Source of the DNA: Piscinibacter gummiphilus
GTDB taxonomy: Bacteria; Pseudomonadota; Gammaproteobacteria; Burkholderiales; Burkholderiaceae_C
Direction: 5' to 3'
Length of the DNA: 64,000 nucleotides
Assembly: GCF_032681285.1 (NCBI RefSeq)
Contig: NZ_CP136336.1
Location: 4,637,001-4,701,000, forward strand
Shown: one piece after another, positions 55,711 through 64,000 of the stretch
How the letters are laid out: each line of letters starts with the position of its first letter
Position numbering within the stretch: position 1 is the stretch's first letter
The notes under the pieces: model-generated
What the model was told of the DNA's origin: nothing
The model's database searches: none
What the model saw: the letters and a program-made list of their open reading frames with translations, nothing else
Translations under genes and position numbers: made by a program

Positions 55711-56823
55711 ATGAACAAGCAATGGCTGACAGCCTTGTGGATGGTGGCAGCGGCGGTGGGCATCACCCCACCCGCGTGGGCGCAGATCAGGATCGGCCAG
55801 ACGGCCGGCTTCAGCGGGGCGGTGGCCGCCTCGGTGAAGGAAGCAACCGACGGCGCCAAGCTCTATTTCGACGCCGTCAACGCGCGCGGCGGCATCAACG
55901 GCCAGCCGATCGAGCTGATCTCGCTCGACGACAAGTTCGACCCGAAGCTCGCCGCCGCCAACGCGAAGGAGCTGATCGACAAGGGCGTGATCTGCCTCTT
56001 CCTCAACCGGGGCACGCCGCACACGCAGGCGATCATGCCGCTGCTCACGGAGCACAAGATCCCGCTGATCGGCCCCTCGACCGGCGCGATGGTGCTGCAC
56101 CAGCCGGTGCACCCGTGGCTCTTCAACGTGCGCGCCACCTACCAGCGCGAGGCCGAGCGCGCGATCTCCCACCTGAGCCTGATCGGCGTCGACCGCATCG
56201 CCATCGTGCAGGTCGACGACACCTTCGGCGCTGACGCGGTGCAAGGTGCGCTCAAGGGCCTGAGGTCGGTCAACAAGGAACCGCTGGCGCTCGAGAAGTA
56301 CGACCGCGCCAAGCCCGACTTCACGGGCATCGCGCCGCGCGTGGTGGCGAAGGAGCCACAGGCGGTGATGCTCATCGGCTCGGGCACCGCCATCATCGAC
56401 GGCATGAAGGCGCTGCGCGCCGCGGGCTCGAAGGCGCAGCTCGTCACCTTGTCGAACAACGCTTCGTCGGGCTTCGTGAAGGAACTGGGCCCGATCGCGC
56501 ACGGCGTGGTGGTGAGCCAGGTCTTCCCCTACGAGCGCTCGATCGCCTCGCCCGTGGTGAAGGAAGCGATGGACCTGGCCAAGGCGAAAGGCCTGGAGCT
56601 GTCGCCCATCACGCTGGAAGGTTTCGTGTCGGCCAAGGTGGTGGTCGAAGGGCTGCGCCGCGCCGGCGCCGGGGCCACGCGCGACAAGCTGCGCCGCGCG
56701 CTCGAAGGCTTCAACCGCTTCGACCTCGGCGGGCTGGAGCTGAGCTACTCGCCCACCGACCACAGCGGGCTCGACTACGCCGACCTTTCCATCATCGGCC
56801 CCGACGGGCGATTCCGGCGCTGA
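55711..56823 (+). CDS. Branched-chain amino acid-type ABC substrate-binding protein
   Basis: A 370-residue periplasmic receptor with signal peptide (about residues 1-24, ending AWAQ). The two-lobe type I fold shows IRIGQTAGFSGAVAASVKE, NARGGINGQPIELISLDD and YQREAERAISHLSLIGVDRI. It lacks adjacent permease genes of its own but stops exactly where the convergent liv-cluster hydrolase ends (0-bp gap). It may feed the same liv permease, or act as an accessory receptor. The ATG follows CCGGAGGGTCTGAT. Confidence 0.88.
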   Translation: MNKQWLTALWMVAAAVGITPPAWAQIRIGQTAGFSGAVAASVKEATDGAKLYFDAVNARGGINGQPIELISLDDKFDPKLAAANAKELIDKGVICLFLNRGTPHTQAIMPLLTEHKIPLIGPSTGAMVLHQPVHPWLFNVRATYQREAERAISHLSLIGVDRIAIVQVDDTFGADAVQGALKGLRSVNKEPLALEKYDRAKPDFTGIAPRVVAKEPQAVMLIGSGTAIIDGMKALRAAGSKAQLVTLSNNASSGFVKELGPIAHGVVVSQVFPYERSIASPVVKEAMDLAKAKGLELSPITLEGFVSAKVVVEGLRRAGAGATRDKLRRALEGFNRFDLGGLELSYSPTDHSGLDYADLSIIGPDGRFRR

Positions 56824-57672
56824 TCAGGCGGCGAAGAAGCGCTCGACCAGCGCGAACTGCTCCGGCACGTTGAGCGCCGGGGCATGCCCGCAGCCGGCAA
56901 TGGTGGCCACCACCGCGCGCGGTCCGCGCTGGCGCATCTGCTCGGCCACTTCGGCCGAGAGCAGGTCGGAGCTTTCGCCGCGCAGGCACAGCACGGGGAT
57001 GTCGAGGCTGTCCCAGGCTTCCCACTGCGTGTAGTCGTCGGGGTAGTGCTCGAACTGCTTCGCCATCGCGGGGTCGTAGTGCGGGGTCACGCGGCCGTCG
57101 GGCAGGCGGCGCACCGAGGTTTCGGTGAGGCGGCGCCACTGCGCATCGCTCAGCCAGCCATAGGGCTTGTAGATGGTGCGGAAGTAGGTCTCGAGTTCGC
57201 TCACGGTGTCGAACGCCGAGGGTGAACCGGCATACGCGCGGATGCGCTCGCTCGACACGCGCGTGATCTCGGGCCCCATGTCGTTGAGCACCAGACGCCG
57301 CAGCCGTCCGCGCAAGCTGGTGGCCGCCACGCGCAGGCCGATCGCGCCGCCCATCGAGGTGCCGAGCCAGTGGAAGCGCTCCACGCCGAGCTGGTTGACG
57401 AGCGAGGTGGCCAGGCGCGCGTAGAACGCGAGGCAGTACTCCTCCTTGGGGCTCGGGCTCCACTGGCTGAGGCCGCGCCCGAGGGTGTCGGGGCAGATCA
57501 CGCGGTAGCGCTGCGACAGGTGCGCGGCGATGTCGTCCATGTCGCGCCCGGTGCGCGCGAGGCCGTGCCAGGCGATCACCGTCTCGTCGTGCCCCGCCCC
57601 CCACTCGGTGTAATGCAGCTCGCGGCCTTCGCAGGTGAGATAGCGGGAGGTGAACGGAGAAGAGAGGCTCAT
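56824..57672 (-). CDS. Alpha/beta hydrolase, last gene of the liv cluster
   Basis: A 282-residue hydrolase. The oxyanion region is IAWHGLARTGRDMDD, the nucleophile elbow GTSMGGAIGLRVA, and the terminal His is in AGCGHAPALNVPEQF. The lid region is Tyr/Trp-rich (FRTIYKPYGWLSDAQW), suggesting a hydrophobic substrate. Its start overlaps the livM stop as ATGA, so it is translated with the permease genes. This implies hydrolysis of the imported compound or of an ester or amide form of it (inference). Confidence 0.87.
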   Translation of the reverse strand: MSLSSPFTSRYLTCEGRELHYTEWGAGHDETVIAWHGLARTGRDMDDIAAHLSQRYRVICPDTLGRGLSQWSPSPKEEYCLAFYARLATSLVNQLGVERFHWLGTSMGGAIGLRVAATSLRGRLRRLVLNDMGPEITRVSSERIRAYAGSPSAFDTVSELETYFRTIYKPYGWLSDAQWRRLTETSVRRLPDGRVTPHYDPAMAKQFEHYPDDYTQWEAWDSLDIPVLCLRGESSDLLSAEVAEQMRQRGPRAVVATIAGCGHAPALNVPEQFALVERFFAA

Positions 57673-58745
57673 GATCGACGGCCCTTGGATCGCAGCGCCC
57701 TCAGCCGCCCCACCACGCCGGTGGGAAAGTGGTAGACCGAGAGCACGAAAAGCAGGCCCAGCCACAACAGCCAGCGGTCGGGCGAAACGAGTTGCGAGGC
57801 GACGGGCACACCCTCGACCGCACTCGCGCCGAGCTTGAGCAGGTCTTGCAGGTAGTTCTGCGCGATGACGAAGAGCACGCTGCCCACCACCGCGCCATAC
57901 ACCGTGCCCATGCCGCCGATCACGACGATGAGCAGGATGTCGAGCATGATCTCGAAGCTGAGCGAGGTGTCGGGGCCGTTGTAGCGCAGCCAGATCGCGA
58001 GCAGGCAGCCCGCGAGCGTCGCGAAGAGCGCCGACAGCACGTTGCTGAGCGTGCGGTACACCACCACGCGGTAGCCGATGGCCTCGGCGCGGAAGTCGTT
58101 CTCGCGGATCGCCTGCAGCACGCGGCCGAAGGGCGAGTTGACGATGCGCAGCATCACGAGCACCAGCACCACGGTCGCGACGAAGAGCAGGTAGTAGCTC
58201 AGGAAGCGGCCATCGATGCTGGCGCCGAAGAACGGCTCTTCGAGGTACTGCGTGCCGGGCTGCAGCGCTTCAGGCACCTTGAAGTTGAGGCCGTCTTCGC
58301 CACCGGTGAATTCCGAGAGTTGTGAGGCGAGCGAGAGAAACGCCGACGCCACGGCGAGCGTGATCATCGCGAAGAAGATCGCCTTCACCCGCAGGCTGAA
58401 GAGCCCGATCACCAGCGACAGCACCAGCGCCACCACCAGCGCCACACCCACTCCGAGCGCAAGCGCACCCCAGCCGGGGCCGAGCCGTGTGCTCGCAATC
58501 GCCACGCCATAGGCACCGATGCCGAAGAACATGGTGTGCGCGAAGCTCACGATGCCGGTGTAGCCGAGCAGCAGGTCGAAGCTCGCCACGAGCACGATGA
58601 AGACGAGGATCTTCGCGCCGACGTTGAGCGCCTTGGTGCTCGGGAAGAGAAACGGCGTGAGCGCGAGGCCCAGCACGATCACGACGAGGATCGCCGCGAG
58701 CCAGCGGTTGCGCGGCAGGTCGTGGGAGAGAAGTCTGGAGATCAT
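57669..58745 (-). CDS. livM: ABC transporter permease, LivM type
   Basis: A 358-residue membrane protein with about ten helices and the LivM signature region (LLLGYTGIVSFAHTMFFGIGAY, then ENDFRAEAIGYRVVVYR). It pairs with LivH to form the pore for substrates delivered by LivK. The ATG at 58745 overlaps the livH stop (ATGA), and its own stop overlaps the hydrolase start. Symbols in this cluster denote family membership only; the solute need not be branched-chain amino acids. Confidence 0.88.
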   Translation of the reverse strand: MISRLLSHDLPRNRWLAAILVVIVLGLALTPFLFPSTKALNVGAKILVFIVLVASFDLLLGYTGIVSFAHTMFFGIGAYGVAIASTRLGPGWGALALGVGVALVVALVLSLVIGLFSLRVKAIFFAMITLAVASAFLSLASQLSEFTGGEDGLNFKVPEALQPGTQYLEEPFFGASIDGRFLSYYLLFVATVVLVLVMLRIVNSPFGRVLQAIRENDFRAEAIGYRVVVYRTLSNVLSALFATLAGCLLAIWLRYNGPDTSLSFEIMLDILLIVVIGGMGTVYGAVVGSVLFVIAQNYLQDLLKLGASAVEGVPVASQLVSPDRWLLWLGLLFVLSVYHFPTGVVGRLRALRSKGRRS

Positions 58746-59779
58746 CGGTTTGCTACCGGATAGAGACCTTGCGGGCGCCAGAGCAAGATCGCGACCATCA
58801 AGCCGATGTTGGAGAACATCGCTGCTTTCGGTGCGAGGAAGCCCACGTAGTTGGCGAGCAGGCCCACGAGCAGCGCGCCCACGAAGCACCCGAAGGTCGA
58901 GCCCAGCCCGCCGATGATGATGACGATGAAGATGAGCGTGTTGACTTGCGCGCCGATCTGCGGGATCACGTTCTGCTGGTACAGCCCCCACAGCACGCCA
59001 CCGAGGCCGGCGAGTGCCGAGCCCGCGACGAACACGCCGACGAAGAGACGGCGGATGCGGTAGCCCAGGCTCTCGACCATCTCGCGGTCCTGCACGCCGG
59101 CACGGATGAGCAGGCCGAGCTTGGTGCGGTTGAGCGTGAAGAGCATCGCGAGCAGCACCACCGCGCCGATCACGACGGCGACGAGCCTGTATTTCTCGAC
59201 CACCGCGTCGCCCCACAGGAGCGAGCCGCGCAGCGTGGTGGGCAGCGGCAGCGGGACCTGCTGCGGGCCCCACACGACCTTGATCAGCTCCTCGCCGATG
59301 ATCATGCCGCCCATGGTCACGAGGATCTGCTTCAGGTGCTGGCCGTAGACCGGCCGCACCATCACGCGCTCGAAGGCCCAGCCAATGGCGGCGGTGACGC
59401 TCATCGCCGCCAGCATCGCGCAGAAGAGGACGGCGAGGTTCTGCAGCAGGCTGTCGGCGTCCGACCAGCCGATCATGGCGCCGAACACGCTCGTCGCCAC
59501 GAAGGCGCCGAAGGCGATGAAGACGCCGTGGCCGAAGTTCAGCACGTCCATCAGGCCGAAGACAAGCGTGAGGCCCGAGGCGATGATGAAGACGATCATG
59601 CCCATCGCAAGGCCCGCCACGGTGAGCGTGAGCCACGACGACGGCGAGCCGATGGCGGGCAGTGCGAGCAGCGCGAGCAGCGGCACGAGCGCCAGCGGGA
59701 TCCAGTCGAACGCGGCCTTCGGGATCGCGTCTGCCTGCGCGGGCGCCGCCGCGGCGGTGGTGGTGGTCGTCGTGTTCAT
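58742..59779 (-). CDS. livH: ABC transporter permease, LivH type
   Basis: A 345-residue permease with about nine helices. The N-terminal 30 residues are a Thr/Ala-rich extension (MNTTTTTTAAAAPAQ) before the first helix, longer than in standard LivH. LivH motifs are LTLVFGLMDVLNFGHGVFIA and RPVYGQHLKQILVTMG. The start at 59779 overlaps the LivF stop as ATGA. Confidence 0.88.
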   Translation of the reverse strand: MNTTTTTTAAAAPAQADAIPKAAFDWIPLALVPLLALLALPAIGSPSSWLTLTVAGLAMGMIVFIIASGLTLVFGLMDVLNFGHGVFIAFGAFVATSVFGAMIGWSDADSLLQNLAVLFCAMLAAMSVTAAIGWAFERVMVRPVYGQHLKQILVTMGGMIIGEELIKVVWGPQQVPLPLPTTLRGSLLWGDAVVEKYRLVAVVIGAVVLLAMLFTLNRTKLGLLIRAGVQDREMVESLGYRIRRLFVGVFVAGSALAGLGGVLWGLYQQNVIPQIGAQVNTLIFIVIIIGGLGSTFGCFVGALLVGLLANYVGFLAPKAAMFSNIGLMVAILLWRPQGLYPVANR

Positions 59780-60510
59780 TGGTGGGCTCCCAGCGACAGG
59801 CCGAGCAGCCGGTGTTGAAGGTCTTCGTCGTCGGCCAGTGCCTGCATCGCGCCGTGGTGCACCACGCGGCCGTCGTCCATCACGGCCACCCGGTCGCCGA
59901 GGGCCTTGGCCATCGCGAAGTTCTGCTCGACGAGCAGCACGGTGGTCTGCGTGCGCTTGAGCTCGCGCAGGGCCTCGATGAGGTTCTGCACGATGGCGGG
60001 CGCAAGGCCCTTGCTTGGCTCGTCGATGAGCAGGAGGCGGCGCGGCTCGACCATCGCGCGCGCGATGGCCAGCATCTGCTTCTGCCCGCCCGAGAGCTTG
60101 CCGGCGGGGTAGAGCCAGAACTTCTTCACCGCGGGGAAGAGGCCGAAGAGCCACTCCAGGCGCTGCGTGTCCATCTGCTCGGCGGTGCCGGCGTTGCGTG
60201 CGGCGAGCAGCAGGTTTTCCTTCACCGACAGGTCGCTGAAGATGCCCATGTTCTCGGGCACGTAGGCAATGCCCCGTTGCGCGATGTCGGGCGTGGGCTT
60301 GCCCGCGATGGGCTGGCCGTCGAAGGTGACCGTGCCTTGCGATGCGGCCCACAAACCCATGATGGTGCGCAGCGTGGTCGTCTTGCCGGCCCCATTGCGG
60401 CCGAGCAGCATGGTCACCTGGCCGGTGGGCACCTCGAGGTCGACACCGTGGAGGATGTGGTACTGGCCGATGTGCGTGTGCACGCCTTGCAGCTTCAGGA
60501 GCGCGCTCAT
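59776..60510 (-). CDS. livF: ABC transporter ATP-binding protein, LivF type
   Basis: A 244-residue ATPase. Walker A is GRNGAGKTTT, the Q-loop and LivF-specific YVPENMGIFSDLSVKENL follow, the signature is LSGGQKQML and Walker B is LLLIDEPSKG, then H-loop LVEQNF. It energises the LivH/LivM pore. The start overlaps the LivG stop as ATGA. Confidence 0.92.
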   Translation of the reverse strand: MSALLKLQGVHTHIGQYHILHGVDLEVPTGQVTMLLGRNGAGKTTTLRTIMGLWAASQGTVTFDGQPIAGKPTPDIAQRGIAYVPENMGIFSDLSVKENLLLAARNAGTAEQMDTQRLEWLFGLFPAVKKFWLYPAGKLSGGQKQMLAIARAMVEPRRLLLIDEPSKGLAPAIVQNLIEALRELKRTQTTVLLVEQNFAMAKALGDRVAVMDDGRVVHHGAMQALADDEDLQHRLLGLSLGAHQ

Positions 60511-61262
60511 GCGGCCTCCTTCGCAGCCATGCCGAGGTAGGCCTGCTGCACGACGGGCGAGGCGATCACCGTCGCCGGCTCGCCATCGGCCACGAGCTGG
60601 CCGTTGTGCAGCACGATGATGCGGTCGGCCAACTCGCGCACCACGTCCATCTTGTGCTCCACGAGCAGGATGGTCGCGTCGCGCCGCGCCTTCAGCATGC
60701 GGATGAGGTCGAGGATCACCGGCACCTCGTCGACGCTCATGCCAGCGGTGGGCTCGTCGAACATGAAGACCTGCGGGTCGAGCGCCATCAGCATCGCCAC
60801 CTCGAGCTTGCGCTGGTCGCCGTGCGGCAGGCTGCTCGCGATGGCGTCGGCCTTGTCGCCGAGCTGCACCTGCTTCACGAGCTCGTGCGCACGGGCCAGC
60901 GTCTCCTTGCGGTCGAGCCACACCGACCAGAGGTTGAGCCCCTCGTGGCGGCGCGACTGCACGACCAGGCGCACGTTTTCCACCACCGTGAGGTTGGGGA
61001 AAAGCTGCGTGAGCTGGAAGGCGCGGCCGAGGCCGCGGTGCGTGCGGGTCGAGGCGGGCTCGGCGGTGATGTCGTGCCCCCCGAGCAGCACCTGCCCTTC
61101 GGTCGCGCGCAGCTGGCCGGAGATGAGGTTGAAGTAGGTGGTCTTGCCGGCGCCATTGGGGCCGACGATGGCGGTGAGCGTGCCCGGCTGGAAGGCACAG
61201 CTCACGTGGTCCACCGCCACGTGCCCGCCGAAGCGGACCGTGAGGTTGCGGGTCTCGAGCAT
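60507..61262 (-). CDS. livG: ABC transporter ATP-binding protein, LivG type
   Basis: A 251-residue ATPase with Walker A GPNGAGKTTY, LivG-type GRAFQLTQLFPNLTVVENVR and Walker B VFMFDEPTAGMS, then LVEHKMDVV. The usual LSxG signature appears as SSLPHGDQRKLEVAM, a variant common in LivG-like proteins. It pairs with the LivF-type ATPase and starts 17 bp after the LivK gene. Confidence 0.9.
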   Translation of the reverse strand: MLETRNLTVRFGGHVAVDHVSCAFQPGTLTAIVGPNGAGKTTYFNLISGQLRATEGQVLLGGHDITAEPASTRTHRGLGRAFQLTQLFPNLTVVENVRLVVQSRRHEGLNLWSVWLDRKETLARAHELVKQVQLGDKADAIASSLPHGDQRKLEVAMLMALDPQVFMFDEPTAGMSVDEVPVILDLIRMLKARRDATILLVEHKMDVVRELADRIIVLHNGQLVADGEPATVIASPVVQQAYLGMAAKEAA

Positions 61263-61279
61263 GTCGTGTCGGTGCGCGC

Positions 61280-62485
61280 TCAGCGCTTGTTGCGGATCGG
61301 CACGTTCATCTCTTCCGGCTTGATCTCGCGCACGAGCTCAGGCACGCCCCAGGTGAAGGCCGGGTCCACCTTGATCTTGAAGTGGTACATCGACTGCATC
61401 GCCTGGTGGTCTTCCTTGCGGAAGGTCATCTTGCCCTTGGGCGTCTCGAAGCTCATGCCTTCCATCGTGGTGATGAGCTTGTCGGTGTTGGTGTTGCCCT
61501 GGGTCTTCTTCAAGGCTTCGACCAGCGCGATGCCGGCGCTCATGCCGCCCGCGGTGAAGAAGTCGGGTGGGGTCTGGAACTTCTTGTAGTGGTTCGCCAC
61601 GAGCCACTCGTTGGCCGGGTTCTTCGGAATGCCGAAGTAGTAGTACGCCGCGCCTTCCATGCCGGGGAACTGCTTGTAGGCGGTCATGGCCGGCAGGATG
61701 TTGCCGCCGGTCGCGATCTCGATGTTGTAGCGCTTCAAGTCGAGGTCGGCGATCTTGAACGGGTTACCCGCGCCGGCCCAGATGATGAAGATGACCTTGC
61801 GGCCGGGCGCGTCCTTCAGCTTGTCGATGATGCGCTGCGCACCGGCGGTGAAGTCGGTGGTGGCGGCGGGGAGGTATTCCTCGTGGACGACCTTGGCGGT
61901 CTTGAGCGCGTCCTTGAAGGCCTTCACGCCGTCGCGGCCGAAGGCGTAGTCCTGGGCCAGGGTGGCAATGCTCACGTTGGCCTTGTCGAGCGCCACGGCG
62001 TTGGCGATGGCGTCCTGTGAGCTGTTGCGGCCGGTGCGGAAGATGTACTTGTTCCACTTGTCGCCGGTGATCGAGTCGGCCACCGCGGGCTCGACCAGCA
62101 GGATCTTCTTGTACTCCTCGGCCACGGGCAGCATGGCGAGCGCCACGCCCGAGCCGGTGGTGCCCACCGCGATGTCGGCCTTGTCGTCGCCGTAGGCGGT
62201 GGCGAGCAGGTTCTTGCCCACGTCGGGCTTGCCCTGGTCGTCTTTCTCGATCACCACCAGCTTCTTGCCGGCCACCGTCATCGTGCCACCGGTGGCGTAT
62301 TCGAGGCCCATCATCAGGCCGGTGTGCGTCTGCTTGGCATAGGCCTCGAGCGGCCCGGTCTTGCCGTAGACGTGGGCGATGCGGACCTCGTTCTTGGACT
62401 GGGCCTGGACGAGCGGCGCGGTGAGCGCGAGCGCGGCAGCGGCGGCAACGGTCGTGAGGGCAACGCGGCGGGTGGCGAAGTGCAT
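61280..62485 (-). CDS. ABC transporter substrate-binding protein, LivK-like
   Basis: A 401-residue periplasmic receptor. The signal peptide spans about residues 1-29. The mature protein has EVRIAHVYGKTGPLEAYAKQ, DIAVGTTGSGVALAMLPVAE, RTGRNSSQDAIANAVALD and AQDYAFGRDGVKAFKDALK. It heads the liv cluster, immediately before the two ATPase genes. The fold supports branched-chain amino acid or other small amphipathic substrates; aromatic or amide compounds are known alternatives in this family. The ATG at 62485 has CAGGAGACACC upstream. Confidence 0.9.
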   Translation of the reverse strand: MHFATRRVALTTVAAAAALALTAPLVQAQSKNEVRIAHVYGKTGPLEAYAKQTHTGLMMGLEYATGGTMTVAGKKLVVIEKDDQGKPDVGKNLLATAYGDDKADIAVGTTGSGVALAMLPVAEEYKKILLVEPAVADSITGDKWNKYIFRTGRNSSQDAIANAVALDKANVSIATLAQDYAFGRDGVKAFKDALKTAKVVHEEYLPAATTDFTAGAQRIIDKLKDAPGRKVIFIIWAGAGNPFKIADLDLKRYNIEIATGGNILPAMTAYKQFPGMEGAAYYYFGIPKNPANEWLVANHYKKFQTPPDFFTAGGMSAGIALVEALKKTQGNTNTDKLITTMEGMSFETPKGKMTFRKEDHQAMQSMYHFKIKVDPAFTWGVPELVREIKPEEMNVPIRNKR

Positions 62486-62692
62486 GGTGTCTCCTGGGTT
62501 CTCAGGCGGCGCAGCTGCCGCCCGTGCGAGCCGTTCTTGCGCAAAGCCTGTGCCCACAAGCACCAGATCAGGGCAAACACTAGGTTTACCTGGGAGACGC
62601 AGGGCGGCGCTGGACCGTCTTCGCCCAGATGCCGGACACGCGGCGCGAGCGTCGTGCCTGGCGCTTGGACACTGCCCAGAGTCCAGGCAGGC

Positions 62693-64000
62693 CTAGAGCT
62701 TCATTTCCAGACGCACCTGCCAGCTGATGTAGGAGTTGGTATCGGTCTCAGTGGTCTCACGCACCGTGCCCCCTTCGAAGCGGCTGCCGGTGAGGTAGTC
62801 GCGCGCGGCGAGGTTGCTGCCCGAGATGCGCAGCTGCAGGCCGGGGTTGAAGGCATACAGCATGAACGCATCCACCACCGTCTTCTTGCCCTGGATGACC
62901 CACTGCGTGTCGCTGATGCGGGTGGTGTAGCCGGGCTGCCAGCTCAGGTTGCCGCCGAGCGTGAGGCCCGTGCGGCGGAAGCGGTAGTCGGCGCCGAGAT
63001 TGACGACGCCCGAGGCCTGCTGGTCGATGCGGTTGTCGGGGCCGGGCGTGCCTTTCACCTTCGAGCGGAAGACGCCGCCGTTGGCGCGCAGCTCGACACC
63101 GGGCGCGTCGGCCACCAGGTCGCTGAGGCGGAACTTGGCTTCGAGCTCCAGGCCCTGGGTGGTGGCGTCGCCGACGTTCTGCATGCGCGACACGTAGCGT
63201 GTGCCCTCCAGAGACGTCACGGTGCGGATGTACTGGCTGATCTCTCGGTGGAAGACACTGGCACTCAGGATGCCGCTGCCCGGGAGGTAGCGCTCGATGG
63301 CCACGTCGAGGCCGGTGGCCAGCTCGGGCTTCAGGTCGGGGTTGCCCGCCCTGTCCGGGCGCGTCTCGGAATTGGGCTGAGACTGCCGCGTGTACGGAAT
63401 CAGGTTCTGCAGCGTCGGCGAGCGGTAGCTGCGTGTGAGGCTCATCCGCACCTGGTCGCGGCTCTTGGGGTCGAACTTCCACACCGTGTGCAGCAACGGG
63501 GTCCACACGCTGCTGCGGTTGTCGAACGGGGCCGCCAGGCCGTTGGCCTCGCCTTGCGTGCGGATGCTCTCCCAGCGGAGGCCCGCGTGCACCGCCCATT
63601 GCGGCGTGAGGTTCCATTCGTCCTGCGCGAACGCGGCCAAGCGCAGCGACCTGGCCGAGAAGTCGTCGCCCGAGACATCGGCCTCGCTGTGCTGCTCGTT
63701 GCGGCGGTTGTGCTCGACTTCGGCGCCGGCCACCAGCGCGTGGTCGTTGGGCAGCAGGGTGGTGAGCTTGGAGCCAAGCGTGGCGTTGGTATCTCGGGCG
63801 CTGTTGACGTCGTCGAAGTCGCTCGGCTGGGCGAGCGTGGGAGAGCCGTCGTTGTTGCGCAGGTAGCGCTGCGCGCGGCCACTCCACCGGCCTTGGCCGA
63901 GGCCGCCCTTGAGTTCGAGGCGGCCCACGCCCTCGAGGCCTCGGTTGAACTGACTGTTCAAGCGCAGCAGTTGGTAGCGGCCGGTGTTGTGGCCGGTGCT
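62693..64000 (-). CDS. TonB-dependent outer-membrane receptor, C-terminal part
   Basis: The minus strand is open from the right edge to the stop at 62693, giving the last 435 residues of a TonB-dependent receptor barrel. Typical features are alternating beta-strands, RMSLTRSYRSPTLQNL, NPDLKPELATGLDVAIERYL with the conserved NPxLKPE block, SVFHREISQYI and a final aromatic/hydrophobic alternating strand (SYISWQVRLEMKL). The plug and TonB box are outside the window. These receptors bring iron complexes, cobalamin or other ligands across the outer membrane; the ligand cannot be told. It ends 207 bp before the LivK gene. Confidence 0.9.
   Translation of the reverse strand, partial: STGHNTGRYQLLRLNSQFNRGLEGVGRLELKGGLGQGRWSGRAQRYLRNNDGSPTLAQPSDFDDVNSARDTNATLGSKLTTLLPNDHALVAGAEVEHNRRNEQHSEADVSGDDFSARSLRLAAFAQDEWNLTPQWAVHAGLRWESIRTQGEANGLAAPFDNRSSVWTPLLHTVWKFDPKSRDQVRMSLTRSYRSPTLQNLIPYTRQSQPNSETRPDRAGNPDLKPELATGLDVAIERYLPGSGILSASVFHREISQYIRTVTSLEGTRYVSRMQNVGDATTQGLELEAKFRLSDLVADAPGVELRANGGVFRSKVKGTPGPDNRIDQQASGVVNLGADYRFRRTGLTLGGNLSWQPGYTTRISDTQWVIQGKKTVVDAFMLYAFNPGLQLRISGSNLAARDYLTGSRFEGGTVRETTETDTNSYISWQVRLEMKL

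Overview
The window is one contiguous piece of a high-GC betaproteobacterial chromosome, most likely order Burkholderiales (the Rubrivivax/Methylibium/Rhizobacter/Comamonadaceae neighbourhood). This is inferred from the very GC-rich third codon positions, two Bug/TctC-type binding proteins, a PEP-CTERM protein, a double-length UvrA, a liv-type uptake cluster and dense gene packing. The species cannot be told from the sequence alone. I see no rRNA, tRNA, CRISPR array, transposase, integrase or phage gene.

Layout. 1-4250: a ligase-associated DEAD/DEAH helicase (cut by the left edge), a hybrid sensor kinase, an alpha/beta hydrolase and a histidine phosphatase. 4254-14077: a sigma-54 activator divergent from a tightly overlapped cluster (hotdog thioesterase, single-chain biotin carboxylase/carboxyltransferase, tandem type III CoA-transferase, Bug binding protein, aldo/keto reductase). 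A near-consensus -24/-12 promoter lies between them. This looks like a regulated catabolic unit for an unknown organic acid. 14082-19784: small and hypothetical genes, a lipoprotein, DUF899, PEP-CTERM, GST, Nudix and a TlpA-like thioredoxin. 19956-21658: a ParM-like actin with a putative ParR-like partner. 21792-23773: a glycine-zipper protein, a LysR regulator and a divergent cupin with a clear operator. 23868-29527: a beta-oxidation operon (thiolase, hydratase/3-hydroxyacyl-CoA dehydrogenase, two acyl-CoA dehydrogenases) whose gene content resembles pim-type dicarboxylate oxidation. 29643-33388: a trypsin-like protein behind a terminator, a cold-shock protein and IF-1 pair, a VIT-family transporter, DUF1328 and a BLUF photosensor. 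33421-40937: KatG, a secreted Cys-rich protein, a PpiC-CinA pair, a Tim44-domain protein and a diguanylate cyclase. 41081-46747: an 1888-residue UvrA with four ATPase domains. 46979-54106: an Ig-like lipoprotein, then an oxalyl-CoA synthetase-like ligase with a complete tripartite tricarboxylate transporter (TctC, TctB, TctA) and a ketopantoate reductase-like enzyme. 54119-54764: a large non-coding inverted repeat with covarying hairpins. 54769-62485: a fumarylacetoacetate hydrolase-family protein, a lone periplasmic binding protein, and a liv cluster (K-G-F-H-M plus hydrolase) chained by ATGA overlaps. 62693-end: the C-terminal part of a TonB-dependent receptor.

How it fits together. Much of the window is a carboxylate uptake, CoA activation and oxidation toolkit: three separate import systems with soluble receptors, three routes to acyl-CoAs (type III transferase, AMP-forming ligase, biotin carboxylase) and a complete beta-oxidation set. 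The strongest leads for something undescribed are the sigma-54-controlled carboxylase/CoA-transferase cluster, the chromosomal ParM/ParR-like pair and the structured inverted repeat.
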